Below are positions 25,575 to 33,326 of a stretch of 64,000 nucleotides of DNA, piece after piece. The first letter of the stretch is position 1. Each line of letters starts with the position of its first letter. Where the stretch lies: positions 208,035-272,034 of the forward strand of contig PAAX01000010.1 in NCBI GenBank assembly GCA_002698995.1. Direction: 5' to 3'. The notes beneath the pieces were generated by a model. The model was not told the origin of the DNA, ran no database searches, and saw only the letters and a program-made list of their open reading frames with translations. Made by a program: the position numbers and the translations under genes. The stretch is from Ignavibacteriota bacterium (GTDB lineage: Bacteria > Bacteroidota > Ignavibacteria > Ignavibacteriales > Melioribacteraceae).

Positions 25575-26918
25575 TTAAGTGCTCATAGGTGATTTAGGAC
25601 TTATAGTAGCAGTTTCGGCTGAAACTAATGTTAGGGCAATCATAACAATCATAATTACCATTGCAATAACTACTTGAATAAGTTCAATAACATTTTTTAA
25701 TCTGAATACTGTTTCGCTTTCATAATAATTTGCCAATTGCAAAGCAGTATTTTTTATAGTTCCGGTTTCTTCACCTGAATGAAATCTTGATATCGCTGTA
25801 TCAGTAAACACATTTGCGGCTTCAAAAGCTTCTGTTAAGCCTACACCTTTCTTAATCATTAAAGGAATTGCAACTTGTTTAATTTGTTTTTCAAAATAAG
25901 AATTTCCTGTGGCTTCAGCAGCAATTCTAATTGGTTCAATACTTTCCGCTGCTCCTGTATATAAAGTATAAAATACTCTGCAGAAAACTTCAATGTTTGT
26001 TTTATGAATTAATGATCCCATAATTGGAATTTTATATTGATATTTATCAATGAATAATCTCCCTTTTTTTGTAGTACCAAACCGCCAAAATGCGACAACT
26101 GGAGCAATAATTGCGATGGTTACCAAAATCATATTATTCATTAGAAAATCTGAGAAGACTAATGTGGCAGCAGTCATTGGAGGTAACGGAATATCAAATT
26201 TCAAAAATAATTTTGCAGTTTCGGGGAAGATATATCCTACATAAAATAGAACTGCAAGAAAAAGTATAAACAATGTAATTACCGGAGTAATTAAGGCGCT
26301 TCTTAAATTTTTATTAAACTCCATTTGTCTTTCAAGAAACTTAGCAGTTGCTTTGTAAATTTCTGCCATGTTACCACTTTTGGAAGCAAGTCCAAGCATA
26401 TAGGCAGTAAACTTACCAAAAACATTTTGATAGCGCATGAATGTTGTTTCGCTGTCTGCCCCTTTTTTCAAATCATTATTTATCTGCTTTAATGTTTCTT
26501 TAAGAGTTTTATTTTCAAGATCATTTATAAGTAATGTAATAATTTCACTAAAAGGGAGTTTTTGTTCGAGTAGTTCGGCAGTAATTTTAACAAAGGAAAC
26601 AATTGCCTGCTGCGGCGGTTTCATTTGAAAATCAAATAATTTCTTATTTACAGAAATTACTTGATATCCAAGTTTATTAAGCGCATTTACAACTTCCTGT
26701 TTGTTAAAAGCACGCTGTTCACCGGTAACCGGTTTTTCATTTCCCTTTCTAATTTTATAAAGGAATGTAGATTTCTTTTCAATCTTTTTAACTTTTAGCT
26801 GGTGTTTTTGGGCGAGCTGATTTATCTTCTTTTTCCCTTCGGAAAAAGACTCAACATTAAAATTTCCGGAAACTGCTTGTCCGTTTGTCTTTTGAGCTGT
26901 AAATCTTAGTTCAATCAT
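25575..26918 (-). CDS. pilC: PilC/GspF-type inner-membrane platform protein
   Basis: ATG at 26918 is chosen over a TTG four codons upstream; the product is 447 residues. The N-terminal 100 residues are soluble and basic. Two GspF repeats follow, with membrane segments at about 205-230 (LITPVITLFILFLAVLFYVG), 255-285 and 410-435 (VIAMVIMIVMIALTL), and a conserved SGEETGT motif near residue 380. PilC-type proteins turn under the PilB motor to add pilins. Between it and the upstream pilin-like gene is a hairpin (26940-26965). It is about 50 residues longer than many family members, mostly at the N-terminus. Confidence 0.93.
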   Translation of the reverse strand: MIELRFTAQKTNGQAVSGNFNVESFSEGKKKINQLAQKHQLKVKKIEKKSTFLYKIRKGNEKPVTGEQRAFNKQEVVNALNKLGYQVISVNKKLFDFQMKPPQQAIVSFVKITAELLEQKLPFSEIITLLINDLENKTLKETLKQINNDLKKGADSETTFMRYQNVFGKFTAYMLGLASKSGNMAEIYKATAKFLERQMEFNKNLRSALITPVITLFILFLAVLFYVGYIFPETAKLFLKFDIPLPPMTAATLVFSDFLMNNMILVTIAIIAPVVAFWRFGTTKKGRLFIDKYQYKIPIMGSLIHKTNIEVFCRVFYTLYTGAAESIEPIRIAAEATGNSYFEKQIKQVAIPLMIKKGVGLTEAFEAANVFTDTAISRFHSGEETGTIKNTALQLANYYESETVFRLKNVIELIQVVIAMVIMIVMIALTLVSAETATISPKSPMST

Positions 26919-26939
26919 TTGGTTTTTCAATATTAAGTT

Positions 26940-26965
26940 GGCTAACCACAGTTAAATGGTTAGCC
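26940..26965 (-). promoter_or_regulatory. Hairpin between pilin-like genes and pilC
   Basis: GGCTAACC (26940-26947) pairs perfectly with GGTTAGCC (26958-26965) over a 10-base loop, 16 bases after the stop of the second pilin-like gene. No T-run follows on the minus strand, so it is a weak terminator at most. It could protect the pilin message or lower read-through to pilC, giving more pilin than machine. Confidence 0.5.
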
Positions 26966-26980
26966 TTAATATAATCTAGA

Positions 26981-27379
26981 TTAATCATTCACATTTGTAC
27001 TTACAACTCTTAAGTCAGAAGGTTCTACTCTCAAAGATACCAATAAAGTATCCCCTGAATTATTCACTTCGTTACCTTTTCCTTGCAAAACTATATAAGT
27101 TGCAGTTGAACCACTGTCAGAAACTGAATAAGTCCCATTAGGTGTCGAAACTAATTTACCTGGAATTTTCCAACCACCGAAATCTTGTCCACCACCACCT
27201 AATTGACTTGGTTTTCTATAATATTGCTGTGCCATTGAACCCATATTTGTCAAATCGGCGATAACTGCATCATTATTTGCTTGTAATGAACTAGCTGAAA
27301 ATACATTAATACCAACAACTACTGCGATACCAACTATGATAACGCCAAGAACGATTAATAAAAGCTGCTGTTGACCCAT
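26981..27379 (-). CDS. Pilin-like protein, MGQQQ family (copy 2)
   Basis: A 132-residue protein: nine-residue start MGQQQLLLI, a hydrophobic helix to about residue 28, and a small C-terminal domain. It lacks a basic leader and the FTLIE motif of type IV prepilins, including Glu at position 5, so a normal prepilin peptidase site is not seen. The globular part shares a YYRKPSQLGGGGQDFGGW segment with its neighbour (27409..27795), pattern Y-aromatic-RKP..xGGG...F.GW..P. Because it is the second of two leading genes of the pilus-like operon it is the best candidate for the fibre subunit. A strong AAGGAG ribosome site lies 7-8 bases before the ATG. Confidence 0.7.
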   Translation of the reverse strand: MGQQQLLLIVLGVIIVGIAVVVGINVFSASSLQANNDAVIADLTNMGSMAQQYYRKPSQLGGGGQDFGGWKIPGKLVSTPNGTYSVSDSGSTATYIVLQGKGNEVNNSGDTLLVSLRVEPSDLRVVSTNVND

Positions 27380-27408
27380 TGTGTAACTCCTTTATTTGTT
27401 GTGTGTTG

Positions 27409-27795
27409 TTAATTTATTATAGTAACATTATAATTATTAGGTAAAACTTTTATATTTACTTTTACTGTATCATTATCAGTAATTACTTCAGTTCCTGTGC
27501 CAATTATATTTATTTCGTCATCTAAGATTTCACCATCAATCTCAAATGAACCACTTGAAGTGTTTGCTAATTGCCTAGGAACCGACCAGCCAATAAAAGA
27601 ATTAGAACCACCTCCATATTCTCTTGGTTTCCTAAAATACTTTTGTGCATCAGCTGCCAGGTTTACTAGTTCATTTGTTACATTATTCCTATTTGTTTCT
27701 ATTGAATTAGCATGATAAATATTTATTCCTATTATCACAGCTATTCCTACAATAATGATTCCAACTACTATCAGCAATAATTGCTGCTGACCCAT
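27409..27795 (-). CDS. Pilin-like protein, MGQQQ family (copy 1)
   Basis: A 128-residue paralogue of the next gene: identical first eight residues, a similar hydrophobic helix (VVGIIIVGIAVIIGINIY), then ADAQKYFRKPREYGGGSNSF and GWSVPRQL. The C-terminal beta-rich part differs more, as expected of surface-exposed pilin regions. It has no signal peptidase or canonical prepilin site. It is the first gene of the operon, 29 bases before the second copy. The family assignment as pilin is inferred from size, one N-terminal helix and gene order; I know no characterised member. Confidence 0.7.
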   Translation of the reverse strand: MGQQQLLLIVVGIIIVGIAVIIGINIYHANSIETNRNNVTNELVNLAADAQKYFRKPREYGGGSNSFIGWSVPRQLANTSSGSFEIDGEILDDEINIIGTGTEVITDNDTVKVNIKVLPNNYNVTIIN

Positions 27796-27823
27796 ATGCT
27801 TCTCAAATTATTTTATAATAGAT

Positions 27824-27843
27824 AACACAAAAACTGAACCAAG
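27824..27843 (-). promoter_or_regulatory. Possible sigma-54 promoter of the pilus-like operon
   Basis: On the minus strand CTTGGTTCAGTTTTTGTG lies about 30 bases before the first ATG. It has the GG, ten-base spacing and TTTTTG of a -24/-12 promoter, but GT stands where the near-invariant GC of -12 is expected. An NtrC-type activator is encoded 14 kb away. Weak evidence only. Confidence 0.25.
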
Positions 27844-28230
27844 TATTTTAGGATATGTCCCTCTCTCTTTTGTCGAAAATAAATCGAATTATTTAAAAAA
27901 GCACGAACTTTTTTAAGTAAATCGGTAAAATGTACAATACATCACATCGACTGTTTTTGTCTATAAGAAGTTTTTACATGTAGATTTTACGCAATTGGAC
28001 ATTTTTACACTATTTTTTTCCAAATACATCATATTATCGGAATGAAAAATTTTATTTAAAGTATTTTCTTAACTGTGATTTATTTTTAATTGAGAGCTGA
28101 ACTTTAATTTAAATCAAATTGGAGATGACAATTTTACTTGTAAAATTTGCATAATGATGTGGAAATTTTTTCTTGTTTATCTGATAATAAAGGAATGATT
28201 AATTGACAAGATGAAACTTTAACCTATTTA
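27844..28230. other. Intergenic region upstream of the pilus-like operon, no gene seen
   Basis: Nearly 390 bases of AT-rich DNA between the operon promoter area and the inverted-repeat element. No reading frame, RNA gene or clear operator was recognised. It is unusually long for this gene-dense stretch and may hold upstream activator sites. Confidence 0.4.
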
Positions 28231-28363
28231 AAAGGGGCTGTCTCAAATTGACTTTTGTCATCACGAGCGAAGCGAAGTGATCTCATTTTTTAGCTAAAAA
28301 AAAGATTGCTTCAGCAAAAATCGCTTCGCAATGACGATTTTCGATATTTGAGACAGCCCCTTT
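28231..28363. mobile_element. MITE-like element, 133 bp with perfect 18-bp inverted ends
   Basis: AAAGGGGCTGTCTCAAAT at 28231-28248 is exactly inverted at 28346-28363. Ends reading GGGGCTGTCTCAAA are typical of insertion sequences in this phylum, so this is probably a non-autonomous derivative moved by a transposase encoded elsewhere. Inside is a second, imperfect inverted pair built around GAGCGAAGCGAAG (28263-28275) and ATCGCTTCGCAATGAC (28320-28335). There is no coding capacity and no obvious target duplication. It sits just after the aspS stop codon (minus strand) and its hairpin could act as a terminator for aspS. Confidence 0.7.
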
Positions 28364-28375
28364 GCATGGGAATAT

Positions 28376-30142
28376 CTATCTTAATTTTATATGAAGTTCT
28401 TTTAACTGATGTTCATCAACAATTGATGGTGAATCATCCATCAAAGAAGCACCGCTTGAAGTTTTAGGGAATGCAATCACTTCTCTAATCGAATTTTCTC
28501 CGGCAAATAGCATTACTAATCTATCAAAACCAAATGCAATTCCACCATGAGGAGGAGCACCGTACTTAAATGCATTCATTAAAAATCCGAATTTCATTTG
28601 AGCTTCTTCATCTGAAATACCAAGAGCTTTAAACATTTTCGCCTGTAATTCAGAATTATGAATTCTTATACTTCCTCCGGCAATTTCATTTCCGTTCAGT
28701 ACTAAATCGTATGCTCTTGCTCTTACATCACCGGGATTAGCTTCCATCTTATCAATATCTTCAAGATACGGAGATGTAAATGGATGATGCATAGCATAAA
28801 ATCTTTGTGTTTCTTCATCCCATTCAAATAATGGAAAATCAGTAACCCAAAGTAAAGCTGGCTTTGCATCAGATTTAATTAATTCTAATCTCTTAGCCAT
28901 TTCCAATCTTAAAGATCCCATAATTGAAAGAGTTTTTAATCTTTTGCCGGAAAGAATAAAAATTAAATCACCGGTTTCTGCATTTAAGGTCGATCTTAAA
29001 TTTTTAATTTCTTCATCAGTGAAAAATTTAGCAACAGGTGCTTCAATTGTATCTTCCTTAACACGCATCCAAATTAATCCGCCGGAACCAAGTTTTTTAA
29101 CAAAATCAGTTAACCCGTCTAATTGATTTCTGGTGTATTCTCCGCATCCTTTAGCTAAAAGTCCGGTGATAATCCCATCACTTTCAATAGTATCTTTAAA
29201 TACTCTGAAATCAGAATTTTTGAATACCTCATTTAGAGTAACCATTTCCAAATCAAATCTTAAATCAGGTTTATCGCTGCCATATTTTTCCATAGCCTCT
29301 TTAAATGAAAGTCTTGGAATTGGAAGTTTCAAATCATAATCCAACACTTCTTTAAACATAACTTTCATTAAACCTTCCATTACCTCAAAAACATCTTCAG
29401 TATCAACGAATGACATTTCAACGTCTATCTGTGTAAATTCCGGCTGTCTATCGGCGCGTAAATCTTCATCTCTAAAACATTTTACAATCTGAAAATATCT
29501 ATCTAAACCGGAAACCATTAACAACTGTTTATACTGCTGAGGTGATTGCGGAAGAGCATAAAATTTCCCTTTGTGCATTCTGCTTGGAACAAGAAAATCT
29601 CTAGCTCCTTCAGGAGTTGATTTCATTAGAACCGGGGTTTCAACTTCACAGAAATTTTGAGTATCAAAATAGTTTCTTGCAATCTGATACATTTTATGAC
29701 GAAGCAGAATATTTTGCTGCATTTCATTTCTTCTTAAATCCAAGTATCTATATTTTAATCTAAGATCTTCATTCACATCCAAGCCGTCTTTTATCTGAAA
29801 CGGAGGGGTTTTAGCTTCATTAAGAAGAACAATCTTATCAACCATTACATCAACTAATCCGGTTGGAATAGCAGAATTTTCTGTACCTTCGGGGCGTTGT
29901 CTAACTTTACCTTCAACAGAAATTACATATTCGCTTCTTAAATCTTTACCAATTTCATAAGCTTCGTTATTGTATGTCGGCTCGAATACAATTTGAGTAA
30001 TTCCGTATCTATCTCTAAGATCAATAAAAATCACTCCCCCTAAATCTCTTCTGGTATCAACCCAGCCGTTTAATACAACAGATTCTTCTATATGAGATTC
30101 TCGTAATTCTCCGCATGTATGTGTTCTTCTTTTGAACTGCAT
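28376..30142 (-). CDS. aspS: Aspartyl-tRNA synthetase
   Basis: A class II synthetase of 588 residues, the usual bacterial length, that charges tRNA with aspartate. The N-terminal OB anticodon-binding domain (RTHTCGELRESHI, GWVDTRRDLGGVIFIDLRDR as consecutive pieces) is followed by motif 2 in FRDEDLRADRQPEFTQID, the bacterial GAD insertion (about 290-420), and motif 3 in GIAFGFDRLVMLFAG. The end, TSSGASLMDDSPS, is also standard. Whether it is discriminating or also makes Asp-tRNA-Asn cannot be decided here. It stands alone, divergent from pdxB. Confidence 0.97.
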   Translation of the reverse strand: MQFKRRTHTCGELRESHIEESVVLNGWVDTRRDLGGVIFIDLRDRYGITQIVFEPTYNNEAYEIGKDLRSEYVISVEGKVRQRPEGTENSAIPTGLVDVMVDKIVLLNEAKTPPFQIKDGLDVNEDLRLKYRYLDLRRNEMQQNILLRHKMYQIARNYFDTQNFCEVETPVLMKSTPEGARDFLVPSRMHKGKFYALPQSPQQYKQLLMVSGLDRYFQIVKCFRDEDLRADRQPEFTQIDVEMSFVDTEDVFEVMEGLMKVMFKEVLDYDLKLPIPRLSFKEAMEKYGSDKPDLRFDLEMVTLNEVFKNSDFRVFKDTIESDGIITGLLAKGCGEYTRNQLDGLTDFVKKLGSGGLIWMRVKEDTIEAPVAKFFTDEEIKNLRSTLNAETGDLIFILSGKRLKTLSIMGSLRLEMAKRLELIKSDAKPALLWVTDFPLFEWDEETQRFYAMHHPFTSPYLEDIDKMEANPGDVRARAYDLVLNGNEIAGGSIRIHNSELQAKMFKALGISDEEAQMKFGFLMNAFKYGAPPHGGIAFGFDRLVMLFAGENSIREVIAFPKTSSGASLMDDSPSIVDEHQLKELHIKLR

Positions 30143-30298
30143 AAATAAATTCTACTCCATTCTGATTAAATTAAGCCTCAAAAATAATCAATTATGAAAG
30201 GTTTCCCAAATGCATTAATTTAGGTGTAAAAATTATTTGTTAGAAAATGAATAAAAATTAAGAACTATTCTGTAAAATCAATTTGATGAAGTACAGCT

Positions 30299-31408
30299 AT
30301 GAAAAGTTTAAATATAATATGCGATGAAAATATAACATACGCAAAAGAAGCTTTTTCATCTTTTGGAAATCTAACTCTTTTACCCGGAAGAGAAATTACG
30401 AATAACCATTTACTTTCCGCAGATATTTTAATTGTTCGATCCGTAACAAATGTAAATGAAGAACTTCTGAAAAACTCTAAAATTCAATTTGTCGGTACAA
30501 CTACAATTGGTGACGATCATTTGGATAAATCTTATCTATTAAATAAAGGAATTAAATTTGCGAGTGCTCCAGGTTGTAATTCTTATGCGGTTTCCGAATG
30601 GGTTATAACTTCTTTATTAAATATAATTGTTAAGAATAATTTGTATCCAGAATCTGCCGCTGTTATTGGTTATGGAAATATCGGAAGTAAAGTAGCTGAA
30701 AATTTTGAAGCTATTGGATTGCAGACAAAAATTGTTGATCCGTTAAAGGAAGATATTTTCCCGGAGATTAATTTTTATAGTATTGATGAAATTTTAGATT
30801 GCGATATTATTACTTTTCATACTCCTTTAGTCAAAAATGGTGAATATCCAACTTTTCACTTGATGAATAAAGAAAGAATAAATGAGCTAAAAGATAAATC
30901 TATTTTGATTAATTCATCAAGAGGAGCCGTTGTTGATAATTCAGCTTTAAACAAAATATTGGAAACTAAAAAAATATTTACCGCTTTTGATGTTTGGGAA
31001 AATGAACCTGAGATTAATATATCTCTTATGAATAAAACAGATATTGCAACACCTCATATAGCGGGATACTCATTTGAAGGAAAAGTTAACGGTACAAAAA
31101 TTATTTATGATGAACTTTGCTCCTTCTTAAAAATTAATAACAAATGGGAACCAGAATTACCGACAGTAACTGAAAATGAAATCATTCCCAATAAAAAAAA
31201 TAATTATGATGTTTTACATGAAATAACAAACCGGATTTACAACATCACAAATGATGATGCTGATTTAAGAAAAAATCCGGATAAGTTTGATTTGCTTAGA
31301 AAAAATTATAAGGTAAGAAGAGAATTTAATAATTACCTTGTTAAAGGAAATAAGATAAACGATGACTTGAAAAAAATATTGCAAGCATTAAGATTAGTTT
31401 TAGTCTAA
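30299..31408 (+). CDS. pdxB: 4-phosphoerythronate dehydrogenase
   Basis: A 369-residue D-isomer-specific 2-hydroxyacid dehydrogenase. It starts NIICDENITYAKEAFSSFG, close to the standard PdxB opening, and has the NAD site VIGYGNIGSKVAENFEAIG, the Arg of SSRGAVVDN and the Glu/His pair in WENEPEI and ATPHIAGYS. The C-terminal 80 residues correspond to the PdxB dimerisation domain. It oxidises 4-phospho-D-erythronate in the DXP-independent-of-PdxST route to pyridoxal phosphate. Length and the extra domain separate it from SerA. Its stop codon overlaps the convergent methyltransferase stop. Confidence 0.88.
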   Translation: MKSLNIICDENITYAKEAFSSFGNLTLLPGREITNNHLLSADILIVRSVTNVNEELLKNSKIQFVGTTTIGDDHLDKSYLLNKGIKFASAPGCNSYAVSEWVITSLLNIIVKNNLYPESAAVIGYGNIGSKVAENFEAIGLQTKIVDPLKEDIFPEINFYSIDEILDCDIITFHTPLVKNGEYPTFHLMNKERINELKDKSILINSSRGAVVDNSALNKILETKKIFTAFDVWENEPEINISLMNKTDIATPHIAGYSFEGKVNGTKIIYDELCSFLKINNKWEPELPTVTENEIIPNKKNNYDVLHEITNRIYNITNDDADLRKNPDKFDLLRKNYKVRREFNNYLVKGNKINDDLKKILQALRLVLV

Positions 31409-32025
31409 GTTAATTTTGTTAAAACAGTAATTTGACTTGAAACCGGTTTCTTATTTATCTCTTTTATGATATTCAATTCGCATTTTTCTGCTATTCCCTT
31501 TATCCCATTATTTCTCAAATAATTTTTATAATTCTTGTAATGATTTTTTCCGGCTGCAAACTCTACAATTTCATTCAAGAATTTCCAAATTCCATTCGAC
31601 TGCGGTGCTTCATAATCAATTATAATTATTTGATCGGCAATATTGGATGCTTCATTCAGAATTTTACATCTCAAATTTTCATCGACTTCATGAATTACAA
31701 ATGATAAAACAGCAAAATCAAACTTCTCTTTATTTTTTATTACAAACTGATGAATGTCAGAATGAAAAAACTCAACATTATTAATATCGGTTTCAGAAAG
31801 TTTCTTTTTGGCTCTTTCAACATTCTTAAAGGAAAGATCAATTCCAACAACTTTACTGCATTTTGAAGCAATCTGAAATTCTAATCTCCCCGTTCCAAAA
31901 CCAATATCCAATACAGTTGAATTATCATGAATTAAATTTTTGATAATCGCAAATGATTCATCCTGATTAGGAGCAATAAAGATATCGTAAAACCATCCGT
32001 CATACCAATGAGTTAAATTGTTCAT
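31405..32025 (-). CDS. Class I SAM-dependent methyltransferase
   Basis: A 206-residue protein of the UbiE/Methyltransf_11 kind. Motif I is VLDIGFGTGRLEFQIA, the strand 2 acid is in VVGIDLSFKNVERAKK, and FFHSDIHQF and FAVLSFVIHEV complete the pattern; IIIIDYEAP follows in the fifth strand. The start LTHWYDGWFYDIF resembles methyltransferases acting on small hydrophobic substrates. The substrate is not evident and no linked pathway gene is present. It overlaps pdxB convergently by four bases. Confidence 0.82.
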   Translation of the reverse strand: MNNLTHWYDGWFYDIFIAPNQDESFAIIKNLIHDNSTVLDIGFGTGRLEFQIASKCSKVVGIDLSFKNVERAKKKLSETDINNVEFFHSDIHQFVIKNKEKFDFAVLSFVIHEVDENLRCKILNEASNIADQIIIIDYEAPQSNGIWKFLNEIVEFAAGKNHYKNYKNYLRNNGIKGIAEKCELNIIKEINKKPVSSQITVLTKLT

Positions 32026-32258
32026 TAAAATTTTCTCTCAAATATTTATATTCTGTTTGATACAGTAAAACGAAAAATGATTCATACAATAAATTAAGAT
32101 TGATTAAGATTTTTAAAAGAGTTATAATTAACTGCGTTTTCTGATAATCAAAATAATCCTTCTCAAAAAATATTTCTTATCGACATTCTGATTTTTATCT
32201 ATTTACTCTTTTACTAGTAAAAATAGTTTCTGTTAAACGTTTTTAATAGGTAAATGTG

Positions 32259-33236
32259 ATGAGCTTAAAAATCACTTGCAAAAGCAGTATAGATCAAAAT
32301 GAAAATCTTTGGGGAATAGTGCTTGCCGGTGGAGATGGAAATAGATTAAGAAATTTCGTTCAAAAAATTTATGGTTATTATAGACCTAAACAATTCTGTA
32401 AAATAATCGGGACAAGATCTTTATTGCAGCATACAATCGATAGAACAAAAATTGTAATGCCTGATGAAAGGATTTTTGTTGTACTTACTAAACATCACAT
32501 AAATTTTATTAAAGAAGAAATTCAAGATCATCCAAAAGAATGTTTAATAATTCAGCCTTCCCCTAAGGATACGGGAGCTGGAATAATTTTCCCTTTAATC
32601 AAAGTATTTAAAAGAGATAATGATTCTACTGTTATAATTCTTCCTTCCGATCATTTTATTGAAGAAGAAATAAAATTTATGAATTATGTTAATGAGGCAT
32701 CTTACTTTATTGAAAAAAATAAAGATCAAATTTTATTGGTGGGGATAAAACCTAAGCAGTTAGAAAGCGGGTGCGGATGGATACTAAAAGGGTCAAGAAT
32801 ATTTCATGAATCATTAAAAATAAATGAGGTAAACGAATTTGTGGAGAAACCCGATTTACAAACTACAAGAGAACTTTTTAATAAAGATAGTTTATTAAAC
32901 ACCTTTATTATGATTGGAAAAAGCAGAACTTTTCTAAACTACTTAAGAAAATATACTCCAAAACTTTTCAATTCCTTTCTTCCACTATTAATAAACAAAA
33001 TTCCGGAAAGAGAAAGATTTTTAGTAGGTAGAATTTTTCTTACTGTACCTATGATAAATTTCTCATACGATTTTCTAACAAAAATCTGTAAACATCTTTC
33101 AGTAGTTGAATTATCAGATATTTATTGGAGTGATTGGGGAGATGAAAATAGAATTATTAATGACTTAAAAAGAATCTACAATAATAAAGAATATGAAATA
33201 CCTCTTTCCGTAGAAGAGGTTATAATTTTTAATTAA
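32259..33236 (+). CDS. Nucleotidyltransferase, mannose-1-phosphate guanylyltransferase-like
   Basis: A 325-residue sugar-nucleotide pyrophosphorylase. The signature is a variant: LAGGDGNRLRNF followed by YYRPKQFCKIIG, matching the GxGxRL..PKQF pattern of GMP-type enzymes; LPSDHFI and EFVEKPD follow at the usual places. It should transfer a nucleotide to a sugar 1-phosphate in the cytoplasm, most likely GMP to mannose-1-phosphate. The frame opens at GTG 32256, but ATG 32259 sits eight bases after AGG. There are no other sugar pathway genes next to it, so the sugar is inferred. Confidence 0.8.
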   Translation: MSLKITCKSSIDQNENLWGIVLAGGDGNRLRNFVQKIYGYYRPKQFCKIIGTRSLLQHTIDRTKIVMPDERIFVVLTKHHINFIKEEIQDHPKECLIIQPSPKDTGAGIIFPLIKVFKRDNDSTVIILPSDHFIEEEIKFMNYVNEASYFIEKNKDQILLVGIKPKQLESGCGWILKGSRIFHESLKINEVNEFVEKPDLQTTRELFNKDSLLNTFIMIGKSRTFLNYLRKYTPKLFNSFLPLLINKIPERERFLVGRIFLTVPMINFSYDFLTKICKHLSVVELSDIYWSDWGDENRIINDLKRIYNNKEYEIPLSVEEVIIFN

Positions 33237-33273
33237 AGTTATAGCCAATATTTCTATTTTATTTTAAAAAATG

Positions 33274-33303
33274 GGATAACAATTATAAATCAGATTGTTA
33301 TCC
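33274..33303 (-). terminator. Terminator after the T9SS-exported protein gene
   Basis: GGATAACAAT (33274-33283) and ATTGTTATCC (33294-33303) form a perfect 10-bp stem. On the minus strand it is followed by CATTTTTTAAAAT, 23 bases after the stop codon of the gene at 33327. It may also serve the convergent nucleotidyltransferase gene. Confidence 0.7.
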
Positions 33304-33326
33304 ACTTACTTCATCACACAAAAAAG

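Noticed and set aside
28228..28366. Target-site duplication around the MITE-like element
   Set aside because: The flanks (TTTA and GCAT) do not form a convincing direct repeat.
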